Assembly: GCF_018070575.1 (NCBI RefSeq)
Contig: NZ_JAGPXN010000006.1
Location: 1 to 64,000, forward strand
DNA length: 64,000 bases
Source: Micromonospora sp. C31
GTDB lineage: Bacteria; Actinomycetota; Actinomycetes; Mycobacteriales; Micromonosporaceae
Reading direction: 5' to 3'
Position numbers and translations under genes: made by a program. The notes below the pieces were generated by a model, which saw nothing but the letters and a program-made list of their open reading frames with translations, ran no database searches and had not been told where the DNA came from. Positions 1-7,854 of the stretch are shown one piece after another. Within the stretch, counting starts at the first letter, position 1; each line of letters opens with the position of its first letter.

Positions 1-426
1 CGGGGCACGTCGATGACCTCAAAGTCGGTGTCTGACCTGCTCGAAGACCTGACTGTGACCCGGTCGCACTCCCGACCGAAGGTGTCGAATGACAACCCGT
101 ACAGCGAGGCGTGGTTCAAGACGTTGAAGTACGCGCCGGTCTTCCCGGACAGGTTCGTGTCCCTGGCCGCCGCACGAGCGTTCATGACCAACTTCGTGAC
201 CTGGTACAACAACTGCCACCGGCATTCGGGGATCGGCCTGCACACCCCCGCCGAGGTCCACCACGGCCGTCACCACGCGGTGCGTGCCGGCCGCGTCGAC
301 ACCCTCGCCGCAGCCCGCAGGACGCACCCGGAACGCTTCGGCACCAGCCGGCTCCTGCCGAAGATCCTCGATCTACCCGACCACGTGTGGATCAACAAGC
401 CAGAGCCGGAACCTCAGGCCGCATAA
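1..426 (+). CDS. IS3-family transposase, C-terminal part (cut by window edge)
   Basis: This is the last part of a DDE integrase-core transposase. The reading frame is open from base 1, so the true start lies outside the window; the ATG at 13 is internal. The SNDNPYSEAWFKTLKY stretch is the region carrying the third catalytic acidic residue (Glu) in IS3-family enzymes. The downstream WYNNCHRHSGIGLHTPAEVHHG is the typical IS3 tail. The frame ends at 424-426, about 26 bp before the proposed IS end. The family call is firm. Whether the element is complete cannot be judged because its first part is not in the window. Confidence 0.85.
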   Translation, partial: RGTSMTSKSVSDLLEDLTVTRSHSRPKVSNDNPYSEAWFKTLKYAPVFPDRFVSLAAARAFMTNFVTWYNNCHRHSGIGLHTPAEVHHGRHHAVRAGRVDTLAAARRTHPERFGTSRLLPKILDLPDHVWINKPEPEPQAA

Positions 427-452
427 CTCCCGCTGGCCTCAAATCCTTGACA
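1..452 (+). mobile_element. Right end of an IS3-family insertion sequence
   Basis: The transposase frame runs from the window edge to 426 and is followed by a short non-coding tail ending TTGACA at 447-452. IS3 elements commonly begin TG and end CA, so 452 is a reasonable right boundary. The next bases open into an unrelated reading frame that lacks its own start. The left end and any target duplication are outside the window, so the boundary is inferred from a single end. Confidence 0.55.
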
Positions 453-1274
453 CGTTCCGAAGCGGCCGCCCGCCTCGACGCCGCCGCCCGGGAGGCGACC
501 TGGATCCGCAACCAGATCCGCTACTGGCTGCACACGAAACCCGACTCGGCGGAGCTGGACCGGGTGCTCGTCCAGGCGCACGACCTGGTCCTGGCCCTGC
601 AGCAGGACGTCCAGAAGTACCACGCCGAGCTCGGCGTGCACTACGACCACGACGGCTACCAGACGCTCATCAAGGACATCAACTTCGTCCTGTCCGAGGT
701 CAACGACATCCGGCCCGCAGGCAACTACGAAAAGCTGTTGCGGCACCTGCCCGTTGACTGGCGGACGCCGGCGAACAACGGTGGCTGCACCTGGTTCCGC
801 GGAGTCAAGATCGACAAGGCGTTCGTCGTTCTGGACCCCGGCCACTTCGACTGCAAGACGACGAACAGCGGCAACTACTACGGCGTCGGCACGTACTTCT
901 CGCCGCGCCTGGCCACGGCGGTCAAGTACGGCGCCTGCGTCTTCGGCAAGGACCTCAGCCACCTCAACGTGCTGCGGGTCAAGGACCTCTCGAAGCCTCC
1001 GAAGCCCGAGGACGACGTCCCCGTGGCGCCGGCGAACAACGGCTTCGTGGGCCTGTGCCAGGTCGGCACCCCCGGCTGGCTGCTGATCGAGGCGGCCTGG
1101 GACACAAACACCTGCCTGCGGATCGAGACGGCCCAGCAGCCGTTCCACGAGCTGGCGATCGTCGCGTGGGAGCGGGGCTTCCAGGCACTCGAGTATCTGG
1201 AGAGCGGCGAGGGGCACCTCATGGTGGTGCTGATCGACCTGGACGTCAGCTGGCAGGACATCATCCTGCTGTGA
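453..1274 (+). pseudogene. 5'-truncated protein with ADP-ribosyltransferase-like motif
   Basis: An open frame of about 270 residues follows the IS end without a convincing start; a TTG at 447 would lie inside the IS. The N-terminal part is helical (WIRNQIRYWLHTK, then VLVQAHDLVLALQQDVQKY). The middle part contains a WFRGV segment and, about 30 residues on, YYGVGTYFSPRLATAVKYG. That spacing and the G-x-YFS...A..Y pattern recall the core of PARP-like ADP-ribosyltransferases, where the tyrosine is one of the H-Y-E residues. The C-terminal half (GWLLIEAAWDTNTCLRI, then FQALEYLESGEGHLMVVLIDLD) is not recognised. The IS probably removed the promoter and 5' end. The ADP-ribosyltransferase assignment is inference from one motif. 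Confidence 0.35.
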
Positions 1275-1437
1275 GGACCGCGCGGGGGAGGGTGACCGTG
1301 ACGCTCAGGCCACCCTCCGCCCGCGTGACCGCCGCCACCGCGCCGCCTGCCGCCGTACCGCCTCACGCCTCGCCCGCCCCCGCGCGGACAACTCACCTCC
1401 ATCGGGATACCTCATTCCATCGATCTACCCCAGCCCG

Positions 1438-1695
1438 ATGGCCAGCAAGCGCGTTGCGATCTGCACCATCGAGTACGAATCACTCGTCACCGACGTCCCT
1501 GGCACCTGCGCCGCCGTACTCCGCTTCCTCGGCAAGCCAGCCGGCAACCCACCCCAGCCACGACTGGTCAAACAGGCGGGCGATATCAACCAGCGATTCT
1601 CCGAACGATTCCGGCAGGAGTTCGGCCGGTCCCCGGCAGCTCGCGTCTTCCCCGCATCGATGCTCGAACGATTCGGCTTCGCCGGGCACGCCTGA
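1438..1695 (+). pseudogene. Sulfotransferase (Stf0-like) C-terminal remnant
   Basis: The 85-residue frame contains IEYESLVTDVPGTCAAVLRFLGK, then a proline-rich stretch and RLVKQAGDINQRFSERFRQEF. This is the ending of bacterial Stf0-type sulfotransferases, where 'YE-L---P---------LG' precedes a 'R-AD--N--W--R' helix. The PAPS-binding N-terminal domain is absent, and no ribosome site precedes the ATG at 1438. It is best read as the tail of a gene destroyed by rearrangement. It lies between the IS-truncated ORF and the first tRNA-derived repeat, which fits decaying accessory DNA. Confidence 0.5.
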
Positions 1696-1985
1696 TCCTT
1701 GATCTCGGAAGCGGGGATCGAGTTCCGGCGCCGGTGGCACGAGCCCGTCCGCGCACGGTGCTCGATCACCAGAGCAGCTACGTGTCGTCCTGCTACTGGC
1801 TCGGGAGTGTGTCGCGTGGCCCGTCGACGCGGGATGTCCGCAGCAGCCGGGTTCGCGTCCGCCGCGAGGGTGCAAGAGACGGCCCTCGCGGGCCGGATGC
1901 AGTTGCGGAGGCCAGGGCAGTCGGACGCCAGAGTCCGGAGGCTGTGCTCCCAGTCTGCTCCCACTCTCAGAGGCGACAGCGCGAA

Positions 1986-2016
1986 AGCCCGTCACCGGTT
2001 ATTCCGGTGACGGGCT
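1986..2016 (-). terminator. Hairpin beside the first tRNA-Val fragment
   Basis: AGCCCGTCACCGG (1986-1998) and CCGGTGACGGGCT (2004-2016) form a perfect 13-bp stem with a 5-nt loop. It lies in the same position relative to the tRNA fragment as the hairpin downstream of the intact tRNA-Val(CAC), so it is probably a displaced tRNA terminator that moved with the attachment site. Confidence 0.6.
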
Positions 2017-2035
2017 GACCACCTGCAAATATCTA

Positions 2036-2080
2036 TGGTGGGCGATACTAGGACCGAACCAGTGACCTCTTCGGTGTGAA
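2036..2080 (-). repeat. tRNA-Val(CAC) 3'-half fragment, likely att site (copy 1)
   Basis: These 45 bp match the 3' half of the intact tRNA-Val(CAC), from the anticodon loop through the encoded CCA, with two mismatches. The 5' half of the tRNA is missing. A tRNA 3' end repeated without its partner is the usual scar of a tyrosine-recombinase element that reconstitutes the tRNA at one end. It is the most diverged of three copies, so presumably the oldest. Confidence 0.8.
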
Positions 2081-2240
2081 GGTGATCTCGTACCCGGTAC
2101 GTCCCGACCGATATCTACTGATGCCGTCAGGATCGAGGCCGCCACCGTCCGAGGTCGTTCAAGCGGGGTGGATCCCAATCACCTTGCTGACTTCCTGCTG
2201 ACTTCGCCGCCCAACCGCACTGTCGACGGCTTGAGGCGAT

Positions 2241-3473
2241 TCAGGTCGGAGAGAAGGCGGGGGCGGTGAGTCCGGCCAGCATGCTCTGGTAGGCGGCGGG
2301 ATGAACGACCGGGATGCCGTACTGGCGAGCTTTCTTAGCCTTCCCTGACATTGTGTCTGGGTCTGCGGCAATAAGCAGGCGGGTCTTCTTTGTGACATTG
2401 TTGCCCACGTCGAGGCCTGCAGCTCTTGCCTCTTCCTCCCACGCCCACCGAGGCGGCTCCATCGCGCCGGTAAAGACAACCACGTCACCTGGTTGGAGCT
2501 GCCATGCGCCGGGGCGACGCTGCTGTGGGATGACCGAGGCAGCGGTGGTCAGGGCGTGGTCGACGTCGGATCGTTGAAGGCCGAGCAACCGGGCCACCTG
2601 GTCCAGGTCGCTGCGCTCGTTCGGGGTCAAGACGTCGTCTTCGAGCGCGATCCCAGCGAGGCTCGCCAGGTAGGTCCGGTGCAGGTGCTCGATATCGACG
2701 CGGGCCAGCCCGAACTCCTCCGCTGTGGCGACAAGCGCGTCGGCCTCCGTGGCAGAGATGTGCCGGTCAAGGAGCGCTTGGTCGAGCAGGTCCATGTAGG
2801 CGTCTCCCCGGGGCTCGTGCAGTCGGGGCAGCCGATCGACCAGCCGTGCGAGGAAGTGCTGTTCCCGCTGGCCTGCGGTGCGCCGCTGAACGGCCACCAC
2901 TGGCTGCGTGGTAATCGGTGGCCACGAGAGCCTTGCGGCGGCCGTTGCTGCATCTGCCCACGGGGGTGGGCTGCCGGCTGCTGTGAGGTAGTAGCTGAGG
3001 AGTTGAGCGGCGGCTCGGGCGTCATGCAGGGCCGAGTGCGCCTGGTATGGCGGGAGTCCAGCGGCTCGACAGCAGTCGTGCAGGCTGCGACCGGCCGAGG
3101 GCAGGAAGTCTGGGGCCAGCCGCATCGTGCAGAGGCCAGCGGCCTGGTCGATGGGTGCATAGATCCCGGCGCGTTGGTACTCGGCGTGCAGGAACAGGCC
3201 GTCGAACGTCAGGTTGTGGGCGACCAAGACCCTGCCGCGCAGCATGCCGGCGAGGTGGCCAGCAACCTGATCGAAGCGGGGTGCCTGCCGCGCCTCGGCA
3301 GCCGAGATGCCGTGGATGGCCTGCGGCCCGAGGTCGCGGTCTGGGTTGACCAGGCTGCACCACTCGTCGGTAACGCGGCCGTTCTCGTCGACGTGGACAA
3401 CCGCCACCTCGACGATTCGGTCGTGCCAGCTGGTGCGAAGACCCGTGGTTTCGAGGTCGATGACTGCGTACAC
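2241..3473 (-). CDS. DEDDh 3'-5' exonuclease with C-terminal BRCT domain
   Basis: The 410-residue protein starts with a DnaQ/epsilon-like exonuclease domain. Exo I is VIDLETTG (residues 4-11), Exo II is HNLTFDG (86-92) and Exo III has H146-x4-D151, so all DEDDh residues are present. A linker of about 150 helical residues follows. The last 85 residues (VVVFTGAM, then a GxDVGNNVTKKTRLLIAAD core and a PVVHPAAY end) form a BRCT domain like that of NAD-dependent DNA ligase. The GTG start at 3473 has a GGGGAG site just upstream. It lies 9 bp after the 230-residue gene on the same strand, so the two probably form an operon. It should degrade DNA or RNA 3' ends and bind DNA or protein through the BRCT domain. 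A repair or element-specific role is inference from its place between tRNA repeats. Confidence 0.8.
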   Translation of the reverse strand: MYAVIDLETTGLRTSWHDRIVEVAVVHVDENGRVTDEWCSLVNPDRDLGPQAIHGISAAEARQAPRFDQVAGHLAGMLRGRVLVAHNLTFDGLFLHAEYQRAGIYAPIDQAAGLCTMRLAPDFLPSAGRSLHDCCRAAGLPPYQAHSALHDARAAAQLLSYYLTAAGSPPPWADAATAAARLSWPPITTQPVVAVQRRTAGQREQHFLARLVDRLPRLHEPRGDAYMDLLDQALLDRHISATEADALVATAEEFGLARVDIEHLHRTYLASLAGIALEDDVLTPNERSDLDQVARLLGLQRSDVDHALTTAASVIPQQRRPGAWQLQPGDVVVFTGAMEPPRWAWEEEARAAGLDVGNNVTKKTRLLIAADPDTMSGKAKKARQYGIPVVHPAAYQSMLAGLTAPAFSPT

Positions 3474-3482
3474 GTGGCTCCC

Positions 3483-4175
3483 CTACGCCGAGACCAAAGA
3501 GTCGCTGGGCACTGCCTGGCGCAGTCGCGCCAGCCATCGCGGCGGCAGCGGCTGCGGGTCGCCCAGCGAGCGCAGGCAGACCCGGCGGTACCGCGCCTGT
3601 TCTGTGTCCTGCCACAGTTGTGCGGTACTGGCGACGGCGGCGGTCAGCGCCAGAGCCGTCGCCGCAACCGGTGACGCAGCCGTGGAGTGGGCCCGAGCAG
3701 CCCATCCGGCGAGGTCCTGCTGGTCTGGCAGCTCGGTAGGCCAAACCAACGGAGCGATCTTCGACTTGGTGTCCGCCTTGTATCGTTCGACCGCAGCCGC
3801 ATAGGTGGACCGATGTTCGCTGATCTCTGTCAGCAGCTCAGGGATCGTGACGATGTTGCCCTGGAGGGCGGTGAGCAGTTCGGCCGGCAAGACCTCGGCG
3901 ACCCTGGCCAGGGCTGCTGTGGGTGCCTCTCGGTTCCAGTCGACCAGGCATCGATCCTGCAACATCGACATGATCCGACGCAGTTGCTCAGGATCCCGTT
4001 CGACATCGTCGAAATGAACAACCCACGCGCCACCTGCGCGGCCGGTCGGGCTGAGCCGCCACACGGCCAACGCGTCGTCGCCGTCGCTGTCAGGGCCGAC
4101 GGCCAGAACGCCGTGGCCCCGCGCGCCGGGCACGTAGTCGACCGGTGTGAACAGCTCGTTTTCAGATGCCTCCAC
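3483..4175 (-). CDS. Conserved hypothetical, exonuclease operon partner
   Basis: This 230-residue protein is first in a two-gene operon with the exonuclease-BRCT gene. The GTG at 4175 has AAGGAG 8 nt upstream. The N-terminal half is a compact alpha/beta segment (VPGARGHGVLAVGPDSDGDD, then AVWRLSPTGRAGGAWVV) leading into helices. An alanine-rich stretch (PVAATALALTAAVAST) could be a buried helix but is weak as a membrane span. The C-terminus is basic (RYRRVCLRSLGDPQPLPPRWLARLRQ). I do not recognise a characterised domain. Physical coupling to the nuclease suggests a shared process, such as substrate recognition or regulation. Confidence 0.65.
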   Translation of the reverse strand: MEASENELFTPVDYVPGARGHGVLAVGPDSDGDDALAVWRLSPTGRAGGAWVVHFDDVERDPEQLRRIMSMLQDRCLVDWNREAPTAALARVAEVLPAELLTALQGNIVTIPELLTEISEHRSTYAAAVERYKADTKSKIAPLVWPTELPDQQDLAGWAARAHSTAASPVAATALALTAAVASTAQLWQDTEQARYRRVCLRSLGDPQPLPPRWLARLRQAVPSDSLVSA

Positions 4176-4519
4176 GCAGAAGCTCCTTGCAGTTCCTCAA
4201 TTATTGACAGCGAGATGATCACCGTAACCAGCGTCGGTGACCTACAGGGTCGGTCATCTGGGCTGTCTAGCTGTCTGGAACGCGACTCACGCTCGCAGTG
4301 CTGTGCAATCTAGACATCCCTTGCCGTCTGAAGATTCCGCGCAGGCTACGCCATTGATCGACATGCCTGCACGGATAGCTGTACAGCCAGCGGCCTCCTC
4401 GTTCCGACGTACGGCACCGCTGATCCGTCCGCAGTGACGTAGGCGACGCTGACGTGTGGGCGAGACCGTCCGTGTTCTCGGCGACCTGGTCCTCACCAAG
4501 CACCCGGCCGATGGCCGGG
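4176..4519. other. Upstream region of the exonuclease operon
   Basis: No gene is supported in these 340 bp. It is more AT-rich than its surroundings next to the operon start (around 4190-4230) and should contain the operon promoter, but no clear -35/-10 pair for the minus strand stands out. Confidence 0.4.
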
Positions 4520-5000
4520 CGGGTCAGGCGGCGTAGCTCGCGAATCGGTTCCGCTGGCTCGGCCGGCATGACAATCGCTTCGTCCGCCACGACGACCGGT
4601 CCGAACTCCACGCCGAAGGCCGGAACGCCCGCGAGCAGGGACCTGGCCTCCGCAGCGATCCTGCCGCGGTCGCGCACGTGGCGAAGATGGCGCCGGGCGG
4701 GCTGCGCTTTCACGACCCGCGGCACTCGTACGCCACCGAGCTGGTGATAAGCGGCGTGCCGGTCAACGACGTCCAGGCCGTGATGGGCCACGAGAAATCG
4801 TCGACCACCTGAACCTATACACCCACCGCTCCGACGGGCTGGATCAACGCATCCGCGACGCGTTCGCTGACGACCCCGCTGACGCCCAACGACAACTGAC
4901 GATGGAATCAGCAAGAGCCACCCTCTTCCGAGGGTGGCTCTTCTGCGTTACTTCGATGGTGGGCGATACTGGGATCGAACCAGTGACCTCTTCGGTGTGA
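4520..5000 (+). pseudogene. Decayed tyrosine recombinase (integrase), C-terminal part
   Basis: The plus strand encodes VAHVAKMAPGGLRFHD, then PRHSYATELVISGVPVNDVQ and AVMGHEKSSTT, the C-terminal catalytic half of an actinobacterial phage-type integrase. HxxR (H-D-P-R) and the GH of box II are visible. A frameshift near 4790-4798 follows: one frame stops at TGA, and the next continues LNLYTHRSDGLDQRIRDAFAD with the nucleophile tyrosine in YTH. That second frame runs through the tRNA fragment and stops at 4998-5000. The N-terminal half and first catalytic arginine are not found, and an in-frame TAG lies near 4531. The gene is therefore dead. Its position against the attachment repeat is typical of tRNA-targeting integrases. 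Confidence 0.75.
4913..4942 (-). terminator. Hairpin beside the second tRNA-Val fragment
   Basis: AAGAGCCACCCTC (4913-4925) pairs perfectly with GAGGGTGGCTCTT (4930-4942) across a TTCC loop. It lies inside the end of the decayed integrase and just outside the tRNA repeat. As with the other two copies, it is placed to stop tRNA transcription on the minus strand. Confidence 0.65.
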
Positions 5001-5001
5001 A
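4957..5001 (-). repeat. tRNA-Val(CAC) 3'-half fragment, likely att site (copy 2)
   Basis: These 45 bp are identical to 7677-7721, the 3' half of the intact tRNA-Val(CAC) including the encoded CCA. The match stops in the anticodon arm, and the following bases are unrelated to tRNA. The decayed integrase reads directly into it. It is best explained as the junction between two elements integrated in tandem. Confidence 0.88.
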
Positions 5002-5094
5002 ACAGGACGCCGCACCGACTCTGACCTGCGGCAACGTGGAGCCGCAGGCTAGGGTGGGTGCAGCTGAGCGCCGTTAAATGCTGTTGGACGCAGT

Positions 5095-5520
5095 TCAAGG
5101 CTGTTGAGGGCACCCTGCTGCTCCCAACCTGCTCCCCCCAAACCGGGCTCGCACCGGGCCGCCGGCCACCGGCCGCCGGTCCATCGTGAACTGCCGGCCA
5201 GTGCTTTGGTTGGCACCAGTGCTGGCTCCCGTAGCCGCTTCGGTCGATCGGGGAGCTCGCCCACGATCGCCGCGCCTCGTCAGCGGCATGTGAGTGCCCT
5301 TTCGCCTCGATCGTGTCTCGCAACCCAAGGTGTCGTACAGCTGGTCGATCACCCCGTGCCGCCGGATGAGCTGCAAGGTGCTGGTCGCCTTGGCGTACGC
5401 GGTCTGTTTCGCCTCCAGCAGCCGCTTGCGACGCTCGTTCCGAACGGTGACCGAGGCGGCGAGCAGCGCGGCGGCCAGTGTGGCGGTCGCGGTGACCAGT
5501 GGTACCTGGAGTGCGATCAA
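5095..5520 (-). pseudogene. Small membrane protein, N-terminal fragment
   Basis: The frame begins MIALQVPLVTATATLAAALLAASV, a good single membrane span, followed by TVRNERRKRLLEAKQTAYAKATSTLQLI, a basic amphipathic helix. That layout is common in small actinobacterial proteins of unknown function. From about residue 60 (after LYDTLG) the sequence becomes low-complexity and basic and looks like an out-of-frame run-on. I read it as a gene whose 3' part was lost by frameshift or deletion. An intact short protein cannot be excluded. Confidence 0.3.
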
Positions 5521-5805
5521 AGGTCGAGTGCCCCGCCACGGGGCAGGAGAGCCGGCGGCCGAGTAACCGAGAGCGCCACTGTGGCCCTCGACCGGTTTCA
5601 GGGAGCGGCGAGGCTGCGTCCCGATGGCCGATCGGCGGTCGTGGAAGGGCGCCCGCAGCCACCCGGAACGCGAGGAAGTGCTGTCACTCGTCTTTCCCGC
5701 GGTCGACCCGCGTGTACCTGGATGGTGTGCGAACCCTCCTCTTCCCCAGCCAGGTGACGGTCACATGACGCAGGAGCGCGGCCGACGAGCCGCGCCCCTG
5801 CCCTG

Positions 5806-6498
5806 TCACCGGCGCTCGGCTCTGGCCGCGTACCGGCGAACCCAGTCGACGAACGACGACTGGGGGTCGTCCAAGCGGCTCAGCACGTCGTCCAGCTCGG
5901 CACTGGGACCCTCATCGGCAAGCACGACGGCAAGCGCTGCGTCGCGGGGGCAGCTACCCGGCAGCGGGGCACCTGACCGGAGCCGTTCTCTGAGGACGTC
6001 GCGATCCAATAGCGGTGTGAATTCCGCGATCTTCTCCGCCAACAGGTTACGCAGCGTCGACCCCTTCTCGGCCACCGCCTGAGGAGAATCGATCCACCAC
6101 CGATCGTGATCACCGGAGTCGATCCCCGCGGGAACCCTGCCACTCATCAGGATGTGGAGCATCTCCTCACGCGGCAACGTCCAGAGCGAATTCGGCTTGG
6201 CCAACCGGGTGCTGATCAAGCCCTCCGCGACATCCGGTGGCTCGGCGTCGGCTGACGTGGAATCGCTACGCATCCACAGCAACCACGGCTGCGGCACGAC
6301 GGCCACGTTGACGAAGAAGGCGTACGCGTTCCTGGTTGACGACGTGGATCGCTGGAACTCAACAATGAGAGCATCGCCGTCGTCTTCGATGCGCCGATAG
6401 ACGCGTCCCGTCCCCGCCAGGCGGCGCTCCGCCAGGACCGGATCGAGGTACTCCTTGAAAAGCGTCCGGCCTAGATCCCTCGCCAGGTACTCGGTCAT
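5806..6498 (-). CDS. DUF4304-like protein
   Basis: The 230-residue protein opens with a helix (YLARDLGRTLFKEYLDPVL), then GRVYRRIEDDGDALIVEFQRS and NAYAFFVNVAVV. This is the pattern of DUF4304 proteins: 'F----L-P-L', 'R-FRR', then 'QKS------FFVNLG'. The second half (LRNLLAEKIAEFTPLLDRDVLRERLRSG and a helical C-terminus) is less conserved. The ATG at 6498 and a GTG at 6501 are both possible, with a purine-rich GAGGGAGG upstream. It is the only intact gene between the second repeat and the intact tRNA. The biochemical role of the family is unknown. Confidence 0.6.
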   Translation of the reverse strand: MTEYLARDLGRTLFKEYLDPVLAERRLAGTGRVYRRIEDDGDALIVEFQRSTSSTRNAYAFFVNVAVVPQPWLLWMRSDSTSADAEPPDVAEGLISTRLAKPNSLWTLPREEMLHILMSGRVPAGIDSGDHDRWWIDSPQAVAEKGSTLRNLLAEKIAEFTPLLDRDVLRERLRSGAPLPGSCPRDAALAVVLADEGPSAELDDVLSRLDDPQSSFVDWVRRYAARAERR

Positions 6499-7000
6499 CA
6501 CCCTCCCTCACTCTCGATGCACGGCGGGAACCGCCGCGCCGGCTCTTCTCGAGCGGCGCGGCGGACCTTCCCGAGGACCCTACGATGCGGCGAAGGCCAC
6601 ACCGCCACTCAGAGGATGACGTGATCGGCTGGTGCGAGGCCGTGGCGAACCTGCACGCCAACACCGCCCACGATCCGGGCGACGAGCGGCTGGCATACGA
6701 CGCGACGGCCAACGTGCGATCGGAATACGGCTACCAGGACGGGGAGTGTGTCGATTTCCGTGGCGGTGGACGCGACGGACAGCTCGTTGAGCGAGTCGGG
6801 CGGCCCGGCGAGGACGTCGAGGACGCGTTTCCGGTGACGGGCGGTGTCGTTCTGGCGGGCGCAGGCCAGTGCCGCGGCCGTGGTCATGCAGACGTCCGGA
6901 CGGTGGGCATGCCGAGCACGACGGCGGGACGGGTGCGGCTGCAGCATGGTGGCGGCCTCCAGAATCTGGGGGATCGTCGTCGATGGGATCGCTAGGTCGA
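6499..7000. other. Unassigned stretch between DUF4304 gene and IS256 scrap
   Basis: A minus-strand frame of 137 residues covers 6609-7022. Its first residues (GMIDLAIP) continue the IS256 transposase in a shifted frame; the rest resembles nothing I recognise. I do not call a gene. It may be a second truncated gene joined to the IS remnant by deletion. Confidence 0.35.
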
Positions 7001-7192
7001 TCATCCCAGCCCGGTGTCCCACTCCCGAAGCCGGTAACCGTTTCAGGAGTTGGCCCGCTCATCGCTGCGATGCCCATACCCTGCGCCGCAGATCGCGTCC
7101 GCCTCGGCGGACATAAAAGCCTGCGCGAACGTCTTCGCCAGCGCCTGCCACACGTTTTCGATCTGCTCGCGCAGCAGGTCAACGGGGTTCAC
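7001..7192 (-). pseudogene. IS256-family transposase N-terminal remnant
   Basis: The minus strand from 7192 encodes VNPVDLLREQIENVWQALAK, then TFAQAFMSAEADAICGAGYG and HRSDERANS. After a TGA at 7045-7043 comes NGYRLREWDTGLG. This matches the start of IS256/mutator transposases, where 'MSAEAD-LCGA-YGERS-ER-NSRNGYR-REWDTR-GT' is characteristic. The TGA replaces the expected Arg of S-R-N-G-Y-R, most simply by a CGA to TGA change, and a second stop follows at 7001. Only about 60 residues remain and the DDE catalytic region is gone. Confidence 0.7.
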
Positions 7193-7625
7193 ATTCTCAC
7201 ATGCGACCCATCGCGTCCTCTTCTCCTTCGCTGGCTTGGTCGTCTTCAGGGATCGACGCGATGGCCGTCTCTCATCTACGCAACACGCCCATCACGGGCA
7301 AGTCGTATGCCACTCCTATGGACGCAACTCCCGGCTGGACGGCCCGGCTCGCCGATTGAGTTCCCCGCTTTGGTGGAGTGGTGGTTACCTGCTACCGCGT
7401 GGCGCAAGGGCGGCAACGGGTAGTTGTCCACATCGGTGTTCCAACGAAGCTGCCGCCCCAGTACGACCGCGCGCCGGAGTGATCCCGGGAGTCCCGGCAT
7501 GTCCGTCGTGAGCCCTAAGTTGTAAAGGTGACATGAGCCGGACGGTTGCCATGCCAACTTGGCGTCCGTGCGCCATGGAGCTACCTGCTCCCGGTTTGCT
7601 CCCAATTTAAGGGGCAAGACGACCG
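7193..7625. other. Gene-free stretch upstream of the tRNA-Val terminator
   Basis: I see no supportable gene. The frames present lack family resemblance and ribosome sites. It is probably the worn end of the second integrated element. Confidence 0.45.
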
Positions 7626-7658
7626 AAGCCCGTTACCGGTGGTTCCAGTAACGGGCTT
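7626..7658 (-). terminator. Terminator hairpin of tRNA-Val(CAC)
   Basis: AAGCCCGTTACCGG (7626-7639) faces CCAGTAACGGGCTT (7645-7658). In the minus-strand transcript the single C/A difference becomes a permitted G-U pair, so the stem is continuous. It begins about 20 nt beyond the tRNA 3' end. Confidence 0.7.
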
Positions 7659-7676
7659 TCGACCTGCATACATCCA

Positions 7677-7751
7677 TGGTGGGCGATACTGGGATCGAAC
7701 CAGTGACCTCTTCGGTGTGAACGAAGCGCTCTCCCGCTGAGCTAATCGCCC
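7677..7751 (-). tRNA. tRNA-Val(CAC), intact, element target site
   Basis: The reverse strand folds into a standard cloverleaf. The acceptor stem is GGGCGAT/ATCGCCC, the anticodon stem CTTCG/CGAAG has loop TTCACAC (anticodon CAC), and the T-loop is TTCGATC. CCA is encoded at 7679-7677. It reads GTG valine codons. Its 3' half (7677-7721) is repeated at 4957 and 2036, marking it as the integration target. Reconstitution of the full gene at this end shows that cells kept a working tRNA after each insertion. Confidence 0.95.
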
Positions 7752-7854
7752 TCAGCGCCGATGACTCTACCCGATCGAGGGACCGGACCGGAAATCCGGG
7801 GTCCACGTGCCGCGCGGCGGCCGGTCGGCCCGGCGAGCGCCGGGTCGGCCGGAG

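Larger units (their letters stand above)
1696..2240. other. Gene-free stretch before the exonuclease gene
   Basis: No plausible gene is seen here; the open frames look random. The stretch holds a 13-bp perfect hairpin (1986-2016) and the first tRNA-Val fragment (2036-2080). The rest (2081-2240) is unassigned. Confidence 0.6.

Noticed and set aside
1275..1437. Possible start region of an intact sulfotransferase
   Set aside because: No frame here extends the Stf0-like tail upstream with a PAPS-binding motif, so it is treated as a remnant.
6585..6995. A plus-strand 136-codon frame
   Set aside because: It has no ribosome site or family resemblance, and the minus strand here connects to IS256 debris.
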